A DNA stretch of 13,234 nucleotides from Oceanospirillaceae bacterium (GCA_003521845.1 DPHB01000067.1:69685-82918), one strand, 5' to 3'; positions 1 to 8,594 are shown, counted from the first letter of the stretch. Notes: generated from the letters alone by a model not told the origin. A program made the numbers and translations.

Positions 1-448
1 CTTAAAAAGCCTAGAAAGCCGCAACGACACCTTACTCAAAGTCGCCGGACGTATCTGTGACATTCAACAAGGCTTTTTAGAATACGGTGAAGAAGCCATG
101 AAACCCTTGGTACTTGCTGAAATTGCCGAGCAGGTAGAGATGCATGAGTCGACCATTTCTCGCGTTACCACACAAAAATACATGCACACGCCACGGGGCA
201 TTTTTGAGCTAAAATATTTTTTCTCTAGCCATGTAGCTACTGCTAATGGTGGCGAAGCATCTAGCACCGCCATCCGCGCATTGATTAAAAAGCTGATTGC
301 AGCCGAACTACCCCGCAAGCCTCTCAGTGATAGCAAGCTCACCGGCTTATTAGAAGACCAAGGCATTCAGGTAGCCAGGCGTACGATTGCCAAATACCGC
401 GAAAGTATGAACATCCCACCCTCCAATGAACGCAAACGCCTAGCTTAG
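1..448 (+). CDS. rpoN: RNA polymerase sigma-54 factor RpoN, C-terminal part (5' end outside window)
   Basis: This is the last 148 residues of sigma-54, the alternative sigma factor that recognises -24/-12 promoters and needs AAA+ activators such as FleQ or NtrC. The reading frame is open from base 2 at the left edge, so the true start lies outside the window; the ATG at 98 is internal. Visible family hallmarks are the core/HTH segment with MHESTISRVTTQKYMHTPRG, followed by IFELKYFFSS, and near the end the RpoN box ARRTIAKYRE, which reads the -24 element. It stops with TAG at 446-448, 10 bp before ptsN, so the two are probably co-transcribed. The hpf gene that usually follows rpoN is absent. 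Sigma-54 is directly relevant here because the flhA/flgP intergenic region carries -24/-12 promoters. Confidence 0.97.
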   Translation, partial: LKSLESRNDTLLKVAGRICDIQQGFLEYGEEAMKPLVLAEIAEQVEMHESTISRVTTQKYMHTPRGIFELKYFFSSHVATANGGEASSTAIRALIKKLIAAELPRKPLSDSKLTGLLEDQGIQVARRTIAKYRESMNIPPSNERKRLA

Positions 449-458
449 TTTTTACACT

Positions 459-905
459 ATGGATATTATCGACATTCTTACCCCAGCCCGCACGCTTAAC
501 CACCTAGAGTGCAACAGTAAAAAGCGCGCTATCGAAGCCGCATCTGAATGGCTCTCCAGCGTCATACCCGCTTTTAATGCCACCCAACTTTTTACTGCTT
601 TAATTAGTCGTGAAAAGCTTGGCAGTACCGGATTTGGCGATGGCATAGCCATACCTCATTGCCGTATTGCTAGCTGTAAGCAGGTTACCGGCGCACTGAT
701 AAAACTTGAGCATGGTATTGATTTTGATGCTATCGATCGCCAACCTGTCGACATCATGTTTATTCTATTAGTACCAGAAGACGCAACTAGCGAACACCTA
801 CAGGTACTCTCCACCCTAGCGGGCCAATTTGGTCAGGCTGAATTTCGCCAACGCCTACGTGCCTGCAATAGCAATGAAGCCCTATTTGCCGCAGCAACCC
901 GTTAA
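459..905 (+). CDS. ptsN: PTS IIA-like nitrogen-regulatory protein PtsN (EIIA-Ntr)
   Basis: A 148-residue EIIA-Ntr of the fructose/mannitol IIA fold. It is the terminal phospho-acceptor of the nitrogen PTS, receiving phosphate from NPr (ptsO) and regulating K+ transport, stress responses and nitrogen/carbon balance by protein contacts in the cytoplasm. The phosphorylated histidine is His67 in GIAIPHCR. The segment EKLGSTGFGDG before it and the hydrophobic strand DIMFILLVPE after it are typical of the family. Length is close to the usual 150-160 residues. The gene follows rpoN by 10 bp with only a weak ribosome binding site, which suggests translational coupling. In most gammaproteobacteria hpf precedes it and rapZ follows it; neither is found here. 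Confidence 0.95.
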   Translation: MDIIDILTPARTLNHLECNSKKRAIEAASEWLSSVIPAFNATQLFTALISREKLGSTGFGDGIAIPHCRIASCKQVTGALIKLEHGIDFDAIDRQPVDIMFILLVPEDATSEHLQVLSTLAGQFGQAEFRQRLRACNSNEALFAAATR

Positions 906-984
906 CAACACACCACAACAATTGGACAACCACAGCCTTTAACCAGTATGCTTAAGGGCTTATTTATAGCGATCTGCCAAAATC

Positions 985-1263
985 ATGAGCGATTTAATCG
1001 AATCTAACATCACCATTATTAACAAGCTCGGCTTGCACGCTCGTGCTGCGGCCAAGTTGGTCAATGTGGCCAGCAAACACCCTTGTGAGATAGAGATTGG
1101 TCTGCCCGATCGCATGGTGAACGCCAAAAGCATCATGTCAGTCATGTTGCTGGCGGCTAGCCAAGGCACCCAATTATACATCAAGGTACAAGGTGAAAAT
1201 GCCCACCAAGCCCATGTAGATGTATGCGACATCATCAACAACCGCTTTGATGAAGACGAATAA
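985..1263 (+). CDS. ptsO: Phosphocarrier protein NPr (HPr-like, nitrogen PTS)
   Basis: A 92-residue HPr-family protein that carries phosphate from EI-Ntr (PtsP) to PtsN. The active-site His18 lies in LGLHARAAAK. The second HPr signature is MVNAKSIMSVMLLAASQGT, with Ser49 at the position equivalent to HPr Ser46. The acidic C-terminus (NNRFDEDE) is common in Npr proteins. The gap from ptsN is 79 bp (906-984) and contains no coding sequence; rapZ would normally sit here. The ribosome binding site before the ATG is weak. A stretch of 96 bp with no clear hairpin terminator separates it from mgtE, so mgtE may have its own promoter or be read through. Confidence 0.94.
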   Translation: MSDLIESNITIINKLGLHARAAAKLVNVASKHPCEIEIGLPDRMVNAKSIMSVMLLAASQGTQLYIKVQGENAHQAHVDVCDIINNRFDEDE

Positions 1264-1359
1264 CTAGCGGATTTTCCTAAAAAAATTCTTCCTAGCAGGC
1301 CTTATAAAGGTTCCGCTTAGGAGCCAGCTCAGCTAAAATAAATGCTTACTGATTAACCC

Positions 1360-2709
1360 ATGGTACGAGTCATGATGGAATCTAGGCTACAAGAGCTGAA
1401 CGATGCCCTCGAAAGTGGCGCCTTTATACAAGTGCGCCACATGCTCAACCATACGTTAAAACCGGCCCACACGGCCCACCTGCTCGAATCCTCACCACCA
1501 AGGGAACGTGAAATCCTGTGGAACCTGATTGATGCCGAGCATGAAGGTGAAGTACTACAACACCTAAACGACGATATCCAAGCTGACTTCTTAAAAAGCA
1601 TGGATATGGAAGAGCTACTGCAAGCCACCGAAAATCTCGATACCGATGACTTGGCTGACATCCTGCAGCAGCTGCCTAAAACCGTACTGCGCGAAGTTCT
1701 ACACAGTATGGACCAACAAGATCGCCAACGGGTGGAAAGCGTACTTCAGTACCCAGAAGACACCGCCGGTGGTTTGATGAACACGGATATCATCAGTGTC
1801 CGCCCTGACATCACTATCGACACGGTGCTACGTTTCTTACGCCGTCACGAAGAAATGCCCGATACGACGGATAACATCTTCGTAGTAACCCGCAAAGATC
1901 GCTACATAGGTTTACTACCCATCACCAAGATGCTGGTCAGCGACCCCAATATGGAAGTGCGGGAAATCATGGACACCGAGTCTGAAGCCATAACCGCAGA
2001 ATTGCACGACTCTGAAGTTGCCAACCTATTTGAACGTCATGACTGGGTATCGGCACCGGTGGTCAACGACGAGGGACGTTTATTGGGGCGTATCACTATC
2101 GATGACGTGGTTGATGTAATCCGTGAAGATGCAGACCATTCCCTCATGCGTATGGCGGGTTTGGACGAAGATGAAGACACCTTTGCACCGGTGCTAAAAA
2201 CCTCTAGGCGCCGCGCTGTCTGGCTAGGTATCAACTTACTCACTGCCCTTCTCGCCTCCTTTGTCATTGGCTTGTTCCAAGACACCATTGAGCAGGTTGT
2301 GGCCTTAGCTATTCTAATGCCTATTGTTGCCAGCATGGGGGGCATTGCCGGTAGCCAAGCGCTAACCTTGGTTATACGCGGCCAAGCTCTAGGACACGTT
2401 GAACGTAGTAATATTGGTTATCTACTTAATCGTGAGGTCATCGTTGGCGCGATAAACGGTGCTATTTGGGCTTTGGTGGTGGCTGTCATTGCCAGCTGGT
2501 GGTTTGATGACACCACTATTGGTTTTGTTATTGCTATCGCCATGATTATCAACCTCATAGTCGCGGCCATTAGCGGCGCATCGCTGCCGGTACTATTAAA
2601 AGCCATTCATATCGACCCAGCGCTAGCTGGTGGTGTTATACTCACCACCATTACTGACGTAGTTGGCTTTTGTGCCTTTTTGGGTCTTGCCACCCTGTTC
2701 TACGCCTAA
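1360..2709 (+). CDS. mgtE: Magnesium channel/transporter MgtE
   Basis: A 449-residue MgtE, the Mg2+-gated inner-membrane Mg2+ channel; family members are about 450 residues. Order of parts: an acidic helical N domain (about 10-135), a CBS-domain pair (about 136-260, starting after YPEDTAGGLM and ending near ITIDDVVDVIRED), a connecting helix (about 262-285) and five predicted membrane helices (about 287-449). The pore loop has PIVASMGGIAGSQALTLVIRG and the last helix has ITDVVGF. Asp433 there corresponds to the selectivity-filter aspartate known from Thermus MgtE. The GGIAGSQ loop differs from the GGNAGNQ of other bacteria; I recall this as a variant found in gammaproteobacteria rather than a defect. 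Start choice is uncertain: ATG at 1360 has no good ribosome binding site, and ATGs at 1372 or 1375 (after ACGAG) are plausible. Confidence 0.95.
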   Translation: MVRVMMESRLQELNDALESGAFIQVRHMLNHTLKPAHTAHLLESSPPREREILWNLIDAEHEGEVLQHLNDDIQADFLKSMDMEELLQATENLDTDDLADILQQLPKTVLREVLHSMDQQDRQRVESVLQYPEDTAGGLMNTDIISVRPDITIDTVLRFLRRHEEMPDTTDNIFVVTRKDRYIGLLPITKMLVSDPNMEVREIMDTESEAITAELHDSEVANLFERHDWVSAPVVNDEGRLLGRITIDDVVDVIREDADHSLMRMAGLDEDEDTFAPVLKTSRRRAVWLGINLLTALLASFVIGLFQDTIEQVVALAILMPIVASMGGIAGSQALTLVIRGQALGHVERSNIGYLLNREVIVGAINGAIWALVVAVIASWWFDDTTIGFVIAIAMIINLIVAAISGASLPVLLKAIHIDPALAGGVILTTITDVVGFCAFLGLATLFYA

Positions 2710-2743
2710 TTTGATTGTTTAAGCATTTTTAAGGAATACCACC

Positions 2744-3289
2744 ATGGGACGCGCTAAAGCTCGCCAAGCCGCTGCTGAATTAGAAGCTCTGCAAAACAAC
2801 CTTGAGCCAGAAGAAGAGCCAAGTCGCACGCAGATTAAAAGGGCTATGGAAGAGCTGCAAAAGCTAGGTGGAGAGCTAGTCGCTCTCAAGAAAAGTGACT
2901 TAAAGCGCATACCTATGAGTGAAACATTAGAAGTGGCCATTGCAGAAGCTCACCGTCTTACCCAAAACGAAGCCAAACGCCGCCACCTTCAATATATTGG
3001 CAAGGTCATGCGTAATGAAGACGATGCCGCTATTCGTCAGGCTTTGGCTGTATTAGATTCCAGCACTGATGAACACCGCAAGGCTTTCCATCAGCTAGAA
3101 CGCTGGCGCGATGGCCTCATGGCCAACGACCAGAACACACTGCAAGATCTATTGGATCACCATCCACAAGCTGACCGCCAGCACCTCAATGCGCTGGTAC
3201 GCATGACGCAAAAAGAAAACAAGAGCAACAAGCCACCCACGGCAGCACGTAAACTATTCAAATACCTGCGTGAGCTGAGCCAGATCTAA
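2744..3289 (+). CDS. darP: Ribosome-associated protein DarP/YjgA (DUF615 family)
   Basis: A 181-residue member of the YjgA/DUF615 family, known to bind late 50S ribosomal precursors and to help peptidyl-transferase-centre maturation. The family core is clear: PSRTQIKRAMEELQKLGGEL, then RIPMSETLEVAIAEA, then KRRHLQYIGKVMR. The highly charged helical composition and length (family about 170-185 residues) fit. A good ribosome binding site (AAGGA at 2731-2735) precedes the ATG by 8 bases. It lies 34 bp after mgtE in the same direction, a neighbourhood seen in many gammaproteobacteria. Downstream is the repeat region and the convergent fliA gene. Confidence 0.93.
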   Translation: MGRAKARQAAAELEALQNNLEPEEEPSRTQIKRAMEELQKLGGELVALKKSDLKRIPMSETLEVAIAEAHRLTQNEAKRRHLQYIGKVMRNEDDAAIRQALAVLDSSTDEHRKAFHQLERWRDGLMANDQNTLQDLLDHHPQADRQHLNALVRMTQKENKSNKPPTAARKLFKYLRELSQI

Positions 3290-3300
3290 ACTCTGCATTG

Positions 3301-3360
3301 CATGTAGTCGTTGCGATGCGCATACCCCGTCATTGCGAAGCATACCCCGTCATTGCGAGC
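3301..3360 (+). repeat. 20-bp tandem repeat (two near-identical units plus one degenerate unit)
   Basis: Units at 3321-3340 and 3341-3360 share their first 18 bases (CATACCCCGTCATTGCGA) and differ only in the last two. A degenerate copy, GTCGTTGCGATGCGCAT, starts at 3307 (compare GTCATTGCGAAGCAT). The tandem duplicates the left arm of the inverted repeat that follows. It sits between the converging ends of darP and fliA and codes for nothing. Confidence 0.8.
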
Positions 3361-3433
3361 GCAGCGAAGCAATCTCTCTCAGGCAAAGTTCAATCCTGCT
3401 AGAGGTTGCCGCGTCTTTCCTCCTCGCAATGAC
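3349..3433. repeat. REP/MITE-like imperfect inverted repeat of the GTCATTGCGAG type
   Basis: The left arm GTCATTGCGAG (3349-3359) is perfectly complementary to CTCGCAATGAC (3423-3433). Inner parts also pair imperfectly: CAATCTCTCTCAGG on the left against the complement of the right side, CAACCTCTAGCAGG. The sequence GTCATTGCGAGCGCAGCGAAGCAATCT resembles a dispersed palindromic repeat seen between genes in many unrelated bacterial genomes. It lies between convergent genes and could fold as a long hairpin that stops transcription from either side, but there is no T-run typical of an intrinsic terminator. No transposase is present, so any movement would need an enzyme encoded elsewhere. Confidence 0.75.
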
Positions 3434-3466
3434 AGAGTCTTACGTTCTTGGGGTGTGGCGCTTTAA

Positions 3467-4174
3467 CTAAATCCAGTCGACTAGTTTTTGGCGTAATTTT
3501 TTGACAGAAGCGCCTTGAATTTGGCACACACGGGATTCAGACACTTCTAGTACCGCGGCAATTTCTTTAAGGTTCAGCTCTTCGTCGTAGTAGAGTGCAA
3601 AGATAAGCTGTTCACGTTCCGGTAGTTCGCCAATAGCATTGGCTAAGGCCTGCTGAAAAGCGGCTTCATCCACTTGTTTACTAGGCATCAACGCCGACAA
3701 GGCAGGCTCCACACCTTCGGGTTGGTCTTCTACGTGTACCGTTTGATAGTTGTAATTGCGACCTTTTTGATCCTGCAGCTCGGCTAGGCTTAAACCCATA
3801 TGCTCTGCTAGCTCAGCATCCTTTGCCGGACGCCCTAATGCTTGCTCTAAGGCCCCGTTGGCTAGGTTAATATCACGAATACTGGTCATGACAGAACGTG
3901 GCAAGGTGCTAAAGCGGCGCATCTCATCCAGCATAGCACCACGAACGCGTAGCTTAGCAAAGGTTTCAAACTGCGCACCCTTGCTAGCATCATAGTTTTG
4001 CATAGCTTCTAAGAGGCCCATCATGCCTACTTGAATCAAATCATCTACATCCACGCTGGCCGGTAAGCGCGCACTCAAATGCATGGCCACTTGCTTTACC
4101 AAGGGCATATATTCAATCAGTGGGTCAGCACCTACTTTTTCATTATTTGCGTGATAGAGAGACAGATTATGCAT
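3467..4174 (-). CDS. fliA: Flagellar sigma factor FliA (sigma-28)
   Basis: A 235-residue sigma-28 that directs late flagellar and chemotaxis transcription from TAAA-N15-GCCGATAA promoters and is normally held inactive by FlgM until the hook is complete. Region 2 is at about 15-90 (LPASVDVDDLIQVGMMGLLEA; FETFAKLRVRGAMLDEMR), region 3 at about 95-150 (LGRPAKDAELAEHMGLSLAEL), and region 4 with its HTH at about 180-232 (LPEREQLIFALYYDEELNLKEIA..., VSESRVCQIQ). The ATG is 18 bp after the fleN stop and has a weak ribosome binding site, suggesting coupling. It is the last gene of this operon; the chemotaxis genes cheYZAB that follow fliA in Pseudomonas are absent. A close match to its recognition site lies upstream of flgP. 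Confidence 0.96.
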   Translation of the reverse strand: MHNLSLYHANNEKVGADPLIEYMPLVKQVAMHLSARLPASVDVDDLIQVGMMGLLEAMQNYDASKGAQFETFAKLRVRGAMLDEMRRFSTLPRSVMTSIRDINLANGALEQALGRPAKDAELAEHMGLSLAELQDQKGRNYNYQTVHVEDQPEGVEPALSALMPSKQVDEAAFQQALANAIGELPEREQLIFALYYDEELNLKEIAAVLEVSESRVCQIQGASVKKLRQKLVDWI

Positions 4175-4192
4175 ATAGCTTAAGTATCCGGA

Positions 4193-5008
4193 TTACGCGT
4201 TGGATTGCAACAAACGCTCAACAAAAAACTCCATATTGCCACTTAGGCGATCGGGCGCAGGCCAACGTGCTATATGTGCAGCCATACGCTCGTAGGCACG
4301 CGCTGAATTTGATACTGGCGCTGTATCCACCACAGCAGCCTGTTGACGATTAGACATATTTAGCTGTTCGTCGCGTGGTACGCTACCCAAATACATGACA
4401 CTGGCTTTAAGATAATGTTCAACCACACGTTCGATTTTTTGATATAAGCCACGTCCATGCTTTTCATTTTTCACCATGCTCGCTATAAAGTGAAAACGAC
4501 TCGTACCATAGCGCTGATTCATCACTTTCATCAAGGCATAAGCATCCGTGATCGAAGAAGGCTCATCACAAGCCACCACTAGTATCTGGTGGGAAGCATT
4601 TAAGAATGCCAAAACCATGTCTGAGATGCCAGCCGCGGTATCAATGATAAGGTAATCCAAGGCTTCATCAAATTCACTAAAAGACTGAATTAGGTGTTGT
4701 AATTGTTCGTTATTGAGGGACGACATTTCGTAAATACCCGATGCAGCAGGCACCACCTTAATACCGTGTGGACCGCTGTGTACGATATCTTTAAAGGTCT
4801 TCTCACCGCTCATCACATGGGCCATGTTAAAAGGACAATGCAAACCCAAGTTGATATCGATATTTGCCAAACCAAGGTCGGCATCCATCAACATCACCCG
4901 CTTACCCTGCTTGGCTAGGGATACAGACAAATTGATCGAGGCATTGGTTTTACCAACCCCGCCTTTACCACTACTTATGGCAATAACTTGTACACCCGAT
5001 TGTGTCAT
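4193..5008 (-). CDS. fleN: Flagellar number regulator FleN/FlhG (MinD-like ATPase)
   Basis: A 271-residue MinD/ParA-family ATPase. In polar flagellates FleN antagonises the activator FleQ and FlhF and so limits flagellar number. The deviant Walker A motif SGKGGVGKT ends at Thr21, the MDADLGLANID segment (41-51) carries the switch aspartates, and DTAAG (123-127) is the Walker B/switch II region. The C-terminal MEFFVERL matches the amphipathic end of Pseudomonas FleN. There is no N-terminal DQAxxLR extension of the kind known to activate FlhF in Bacillus-type FlhG, as is also true of Pseudomonas FleN. Ribosome binding site AGGAG lies 8 bases before the ATG, inside the flhF 3' end; the genes are 1 bp apart, so they are co-translated or coupled. 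Confidence 0.96.
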   Translation of the reverse strand: MTQSGVQVIAISSGKGGVGKTNASINLSVSLAKQGKRVMLMDADLGLANIDINLGLHCPFNMAHVMSGEKTFKDIVHSGPHGIKVVPAASGIYEMSSLNNEQLQHLIQSFSEFDEALDYLIIDTAAGISDMVLAFLNASHQILVVACDEPSSITDAYALMKVMNQRYGTSRFHFIASMVKNEKHGRGLYQKIERVVEHYLKASVMYLGSVPRDEQLNMSNRQQAAVVDTAPVSNSARAYERMAAHIARWPAPDRLSGNMEFFVERLLQSNA

Positions 5009-5009
5009 T

Positions 5010-6401
5010 TCAATGACTCCTGTGTGTTTGTAAGCCCATGGCTTCTAACGGTGTATTTTGCAGGCCTTCCATGCCAGTACGCACTTCCCGGCGTTGCCCA
5101 GCCTGTTGCAGGGGTTTGCCTGGGGTAGCATGCAATAAGGCCGATAAGGCTTCAATACCACCTTCTTCTTCGGCAATTTCTGCGGCCACTGCATGGCTCA
5201 CAATTTGCTGCGCCGTTGGGTAACCTAAATCTAATGGTATACGCTGACCATCGGTAATCATCACCAAACGTTGCTGCGACTCTATTAGCGCACTAAGTAA
5301 CCCACCCAAAGGTAGCGTTTCGTCGAGTTTAGTAGCAACCACACCCGCTACCTGACCTTGATAATGACGCATCAAATGGCGCAAGGCATGGGTTTGGCTG
5401 TTGGCAGCGAGGGTCAGATAAACATTAACCTGTTGCGGTAAACCTTTGAGGCCGTCAACAAGATTTTGTATATGGTTATCAAATGGATTGCCACCCGCCG
5501 TATCCACCAAAATATAATCTTTATGAGCTAGCTGTACTAGGTGTGCCTGTAAATCTGACATACCCGACACATGATAAACCTCTATGCCTAACATAGCACC
5601 AAATACACGCAACTGATCACGAGCGCCAATGCGCTGCTGATCCATAGAGATCAAAGCCACCTTGTGCTTACCATGCTTCATAGCTAGCTGAGCACCCAGT
5701 TTACCGATGGCGGTGGTTTTACCTACGCCAGTTGGGCCTACTAAGGCATAAATACCAGGTCTTTGCACCACCCCTTCACTGGAAGTATGAATATGCTGTT
5801 GCAGCCAGGTCTGCGCTTCCTGCCACAACATGTCAGCATCATCATGATGCGACAAGCGTGGCAAAATTTGATCAATGAATTTTTGTTCTAAACCCATGCG
5901 CTCTAAGCGCTGCGCCACCTTTAAAGCCGCCGCGCTGACAAACGCTTCGCTTTGCTTGCTGCTTTGGCTCATCTGCTGCTCCACTAACAAGCGCAACAAA
6001 CCCAGTTCTTTTTCCATGCGCTGCATTTGTGCGCCAGACTGGCTAGCCTGGGTAGGCTGAGACGAACGGACTGACTCCTGGTAAGAAGGTGCGACTTGGG
6101 ACGGACTCATAAAACGGCGTTCTTGGGCTGCCTCGCGAGGCATATAGGCCGCGGTAGCAGCCTGAGGTGTAGTATTGTTACGATTGACCTTTAATTTATC
6201 CAAATTGGCCGCTAAGCGATTGGCAAAATCAGATTGACCAGGCGTACTAGTACGGCGCTCTTCATAATCCAGAGCAGCCACGACTTCCACTTCCTTACCA
6301 ACCTTGTTGGTAGAAAGGATGACTGCATCTTCACCTAGGCTTTCTTTAATCATTGCCAAGGCGGTGCGAGTATCCTTTGCTAGTACGCGTTTCATTTTCA
6401 T
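5010..6401 (-). CDS. flhF: Flagellar biosynthesis GTPase FlhF (SRP-like)
   Basis: A 463-residue SRP-family GTPase that marks the cell pole for flagellar assembly. The N-terminal B domain starts with KRVLAKDTRTALAMIKESLG, a typical FlhF opening. A variable low-complexity linker rich in Gln, Ser and Ala follows (about 50-130), then the N domain (about 130-210) and the G domain with GPTGVGKT (222-229), MDQQRIGARDQL, DTAG (300-303) and TKLDE (357-361). The C-terminal NG closure contains ITDGQRIPLDLGYP. Start ATG has AGGG 9 bases upstream; a second in-frame ATG two codons later is less well spaced. It lies 34 bp after flhA and 1 bp before fleN, so the flhA-flhF-fleN-fliA unit is an operon by spacing. 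Confidence 0.96.
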   Translation of the reverse strand: MKMKRVLAKDTRTALAMIKESLGEDAVILSTNKVGKEVEVVAALDYEERRTSTPGQSDFANRLAANLDKLKVNRNNTTPQAATAAYMPREAAQERRFMSPSQVAPSYQESVRSSQPTQASQSGAQMQRMEKELGLLRLLVEQQMSQSSKQSEAFVSAAALKVAQRLERMGLEQKFIDQILPRLSHHDDADMLWQEAQTWLQQHIHTSSEGVVQRPGIYALVGPTGVGKTTAIGKLGAQLAMKHGKHKVALISMDQQRIGARDQLRVFGAMLGIEVYHVSGMSDLQAHLVQLAHKDYILVDTAGGNPFDNHIQNLVDGLKGLPQQVNVYLTLAANSQTHALRHLMRHYQGQVAGVVATKLDETLPLGGLLSALIESQQRLVMITDGQRIPLDLGYPTAQQIVSHAVAAEIAEEEGGIEALSALLHATPGKPLQQAGQRREVRTGMEGLQNTPLEAMGLQTHRSH

Positions 6402-6435
6402 GTTGTTTACCCTGTGTTCTCAGTACTGCCTAATT

Positions 6436-8544
6436 CTATTGGTTATTGATCGCTGCTGTTTGTTCAATGGTAGAAACTACTTGTACACCCTGCTCATCAG
6501 GTATTTCGTTGTAGCCCAAAACAACTAAGCCAGGTACCCGATGCTTTACCATCTTCGCCAACCAAGGTCGTACTCCAGGAGACACGACCAAGACTGGCTG
6601 AATACCTTGCTCAACCAATTTTTCACTGGTGTTTTGCAAGTTGGCTAGTAGCTGCTCAGCAAGGTTTGGCTCTATCGCCAGACCATGATCTTTGCTCTGC
6701 TGTAATACAGTATGCAATTGTTGTTCCAACCCTGCATCTAAAGTCATAACATTTAAGTCCTGCCCTACTGGCGTAAGCTGCTGCATGATCATGCGGCCCA
6801 ATGCGGGTCGTACCGCAGCCGTTAGCACGTCAGGATCCTGACTGCGGCCAGCTTGATCTGCCAATATTTCGACAATGGAACGAATATCTCTGACGGCCAC
6901 ACCTTCACCCAACAAATTCTGCAATACCTTGGCAACCACACCCACAGATAGCTGCCCAGGCACCACTGATTCAACCAGCTTAGGTGCACTTTGTGACAAT
7001 TGATCCAACAACTGCTGAGCTTCGTCATGACCAAGTAGTTCATGAGCATTTTCTTGCAACACTTTATTCAAATGAGTGGCTAAGGCTGTGGCACCATCTA
7101 CTACGGTATAGCCTAGGGTCTGGGCGTATTCACGCTGCGAGGTTTCTATCCACAGTGCATCCAAACCAAAGGCAGGATCACGAGTAGGTATACCTTCTAA
7201 CGTGCCGTGCGTAATACCCGGATTGATAGCTAGGTCACGACCCATGACTAATTCACCTTGGCCACGCACAACACCGTTGATATTGATATTATATTGGTTA
7301 GGCCCTAAGTCCAGGTTGTCACGGATATGTACAGATTGAACCAAGAAGCCCAATTCATGGGAAAGCTTCTTACGTACACCTTTAATTCGCTGCATTAATA
7401 CGCCACCTTGGGCCTTATCTACTAAAGGAATCAAGGCATAACCAACTTCTAAGCCCACCATGTCTAGCTGTGGAATATCATCCCAAGATAAATCTTTCGC
7501 TTCTTGTTCTTGCTCAACCTGTATCGGGTCAATTTCTTCCGGCATCTGAGTTGCTTTGGCATGCTTTATAGACCAGTAGGCTAAGCCACCAACACCAGAG
7601 CCTAACAACAAAAAGACAAAGGTTGGCATACCAGGAATAAGCCCTAGCAGAATCAAAATGCCAGACACGATGGCCAAAGCTTGCGTACTACCCAGCTGGG
7701 TTACCACCTGTGTAGACATGTCATTGGTAGATGACACACGCGTGACAATAATCGCCGTGGCCGTGGCCAACAATAAGGAAGGTATCTGTGCTACTAGACC
7801 ATCACCAATGGTCAGCAATACGTATACTTCAGCAGCTTCACTGAAATCCAAGTCATGGGTACCCATGCCAATGGCTAAACCACCAACAATGTTAATCAAA
7901 AGAATAAGGAAACCAGCAATAGCGTCACCTTTTACAAATTTACTAGCACCATCCATGGAACCGTAGAAATCGGCTTCCGAGGTCACCTCTTGGCGGCGTT
8001 CGCGGGCTTCATCTTGACTCAAAACACCAGCATTTAAATCGGCATCAATGGCCATCTGTTTACCAGGCATGGCATCCAAAGTGAAACGAGCGCTAACTTC
8101 GGACACGCGCCCGGCACCCTTGGTAACGACCACAAAGTTAATAATCATCAAGATAGAAAATACAATGATACCAACCACGTAATTACCACCAATGACAAAA
8201 TCACCAAACGACTTGATAACCTGGCCGGCAGCGTCAGTACCCGTATGGCCATCCACCAACACAATACGTGTGGAAGCAACATTTAGCGCAAGGCGCAACA
8301 GGGTGGCGAACAACAAGATGGTTGGAAAAGCTGAAAAATCTAGAGGTCTCAAGGTATTGATGGAAATCATTACAATCATCAACGCCAAGGCAATATTAAC
8401 AGTAAAGAACAAATCCAGCATAAAGGCGGGCAATGGTACAACCATCATGACAATGACCATCAATACCAACATTGGAATTAGCATACCTGTCAGATGTTTG
8501 ACATTTATGCGTGACCAATAATTTGACACCATTCCTATGTTCAT
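6436..8544 (-). CDS. flhA: Flagellar type III export gate protein FlhA
   Basis: A 702-residue FlhA, the nonameric ring component of the flagellar export gate that couples proton flow to protein export and docks chaperone-substrate complexes. The membrane part spans about 20-320 with roughly eight hydrophobic helices. The FHIPEP-family signature RFTLDAMPGKQMAIDADLNAG-like segment is at about 153-173, and the cytoplasmic docking domain occupies about 345-702. Length matches the usual 690-710. The start at 8544 is preceded by GAGCGAG, giving a sensible N-terminus. It is the first gene of the minus-strand flagellar operon and divergent from flgP. In Pseudomonas flhB sits immediately upstream; here that place is taken by a regulatory region, so flhB must be elsewhere. 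A strong sigma-54 promoter match lies about 130-145 bp upstream. Confidence 0.97.
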   Translation of the reverse strand: MNIGMVSNYWSRINVKHLTGMLIPMLVLMVIVMMVVPLPAFMLDLFFTVNIALALMIVMISINTLRPLDFSAFPTILLFATLLRLALNVASTRIVLVDGHTGTDAAGQVIKSFGDFVIGGNYVVGIIVFSILMIINFVVVTKGAGRVSEVSARFTLDAMPGKQMAIDADLNAGVLSQDEARERRQEVTSEADFYGSMDGASKFVKGDAIAGFLILLINIVGGLAIGMGTHDLDFSEAAEVYVLLTIGDGLVAQIPSLLLATATAIIVTRVSSTNDMSTQVVTQLGSTQALAIVSGILILLGLIPGMPTFVFLLLGSGVGGLAYWSIKHAKATQMPEEIDPIQVEQEQEAKDLSWDDIPQLDMVGLEVGYALIPLVDKAQGGVLMQRIKGVRKKLSHELGFLVQSVHIRDNLDLGPNQYNININGVVRGQGELVMGRDLAINPGITHGTLEGIPTRDPAFGLDALWIETSQREYAQTLGYTVVDGATALATHLNKVLQENAHELLGHDEAQQLLDQLSQSAPKLVESVVPGQLSVGVVAKVLQNLLGEGVAVRDIRSIVEILADQAGRSQDPDVLTAAVRPALGRMIMQQLTPVGQDLNVMTLDAGLEQQLHTVLQQSKDHGLAIEPNLAEQLLANLQNTSEKLVEQGIQPVLVVSPGVRPWLAKMVKHRVPGLVVLGYNEIPDEQGVQVVSTIEQTAAINNQ

Positions 8545-8594
8545 AATCTACTCGCTCTTCTTATATTGGCGAAAATAACCTAACCCTATGATTA

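Noticed and set aside
906..984. A remnant of rapZ between ptsN and ptsO.
   Set aside because: The 79 bases show no stretch translating to recognisable RapZ sequence in any frame.
2310..2400. MgtE pore loop GGIAGSQ instead of GGNAGNQ as a damaged channel.
   Set aside because: I recall the same loop in other gammaproteobacterial MgtE proteins, and the filter aspartate in ITDVVGF is intact.
8515..8533. TGACCAATAATTTGACA near the flhA start as a FleQ-like site.
   Set aside because: The half-sites differ in spacing from the FleQ consensus by a base and it lies inside the flhA coding start; the match is too loose.
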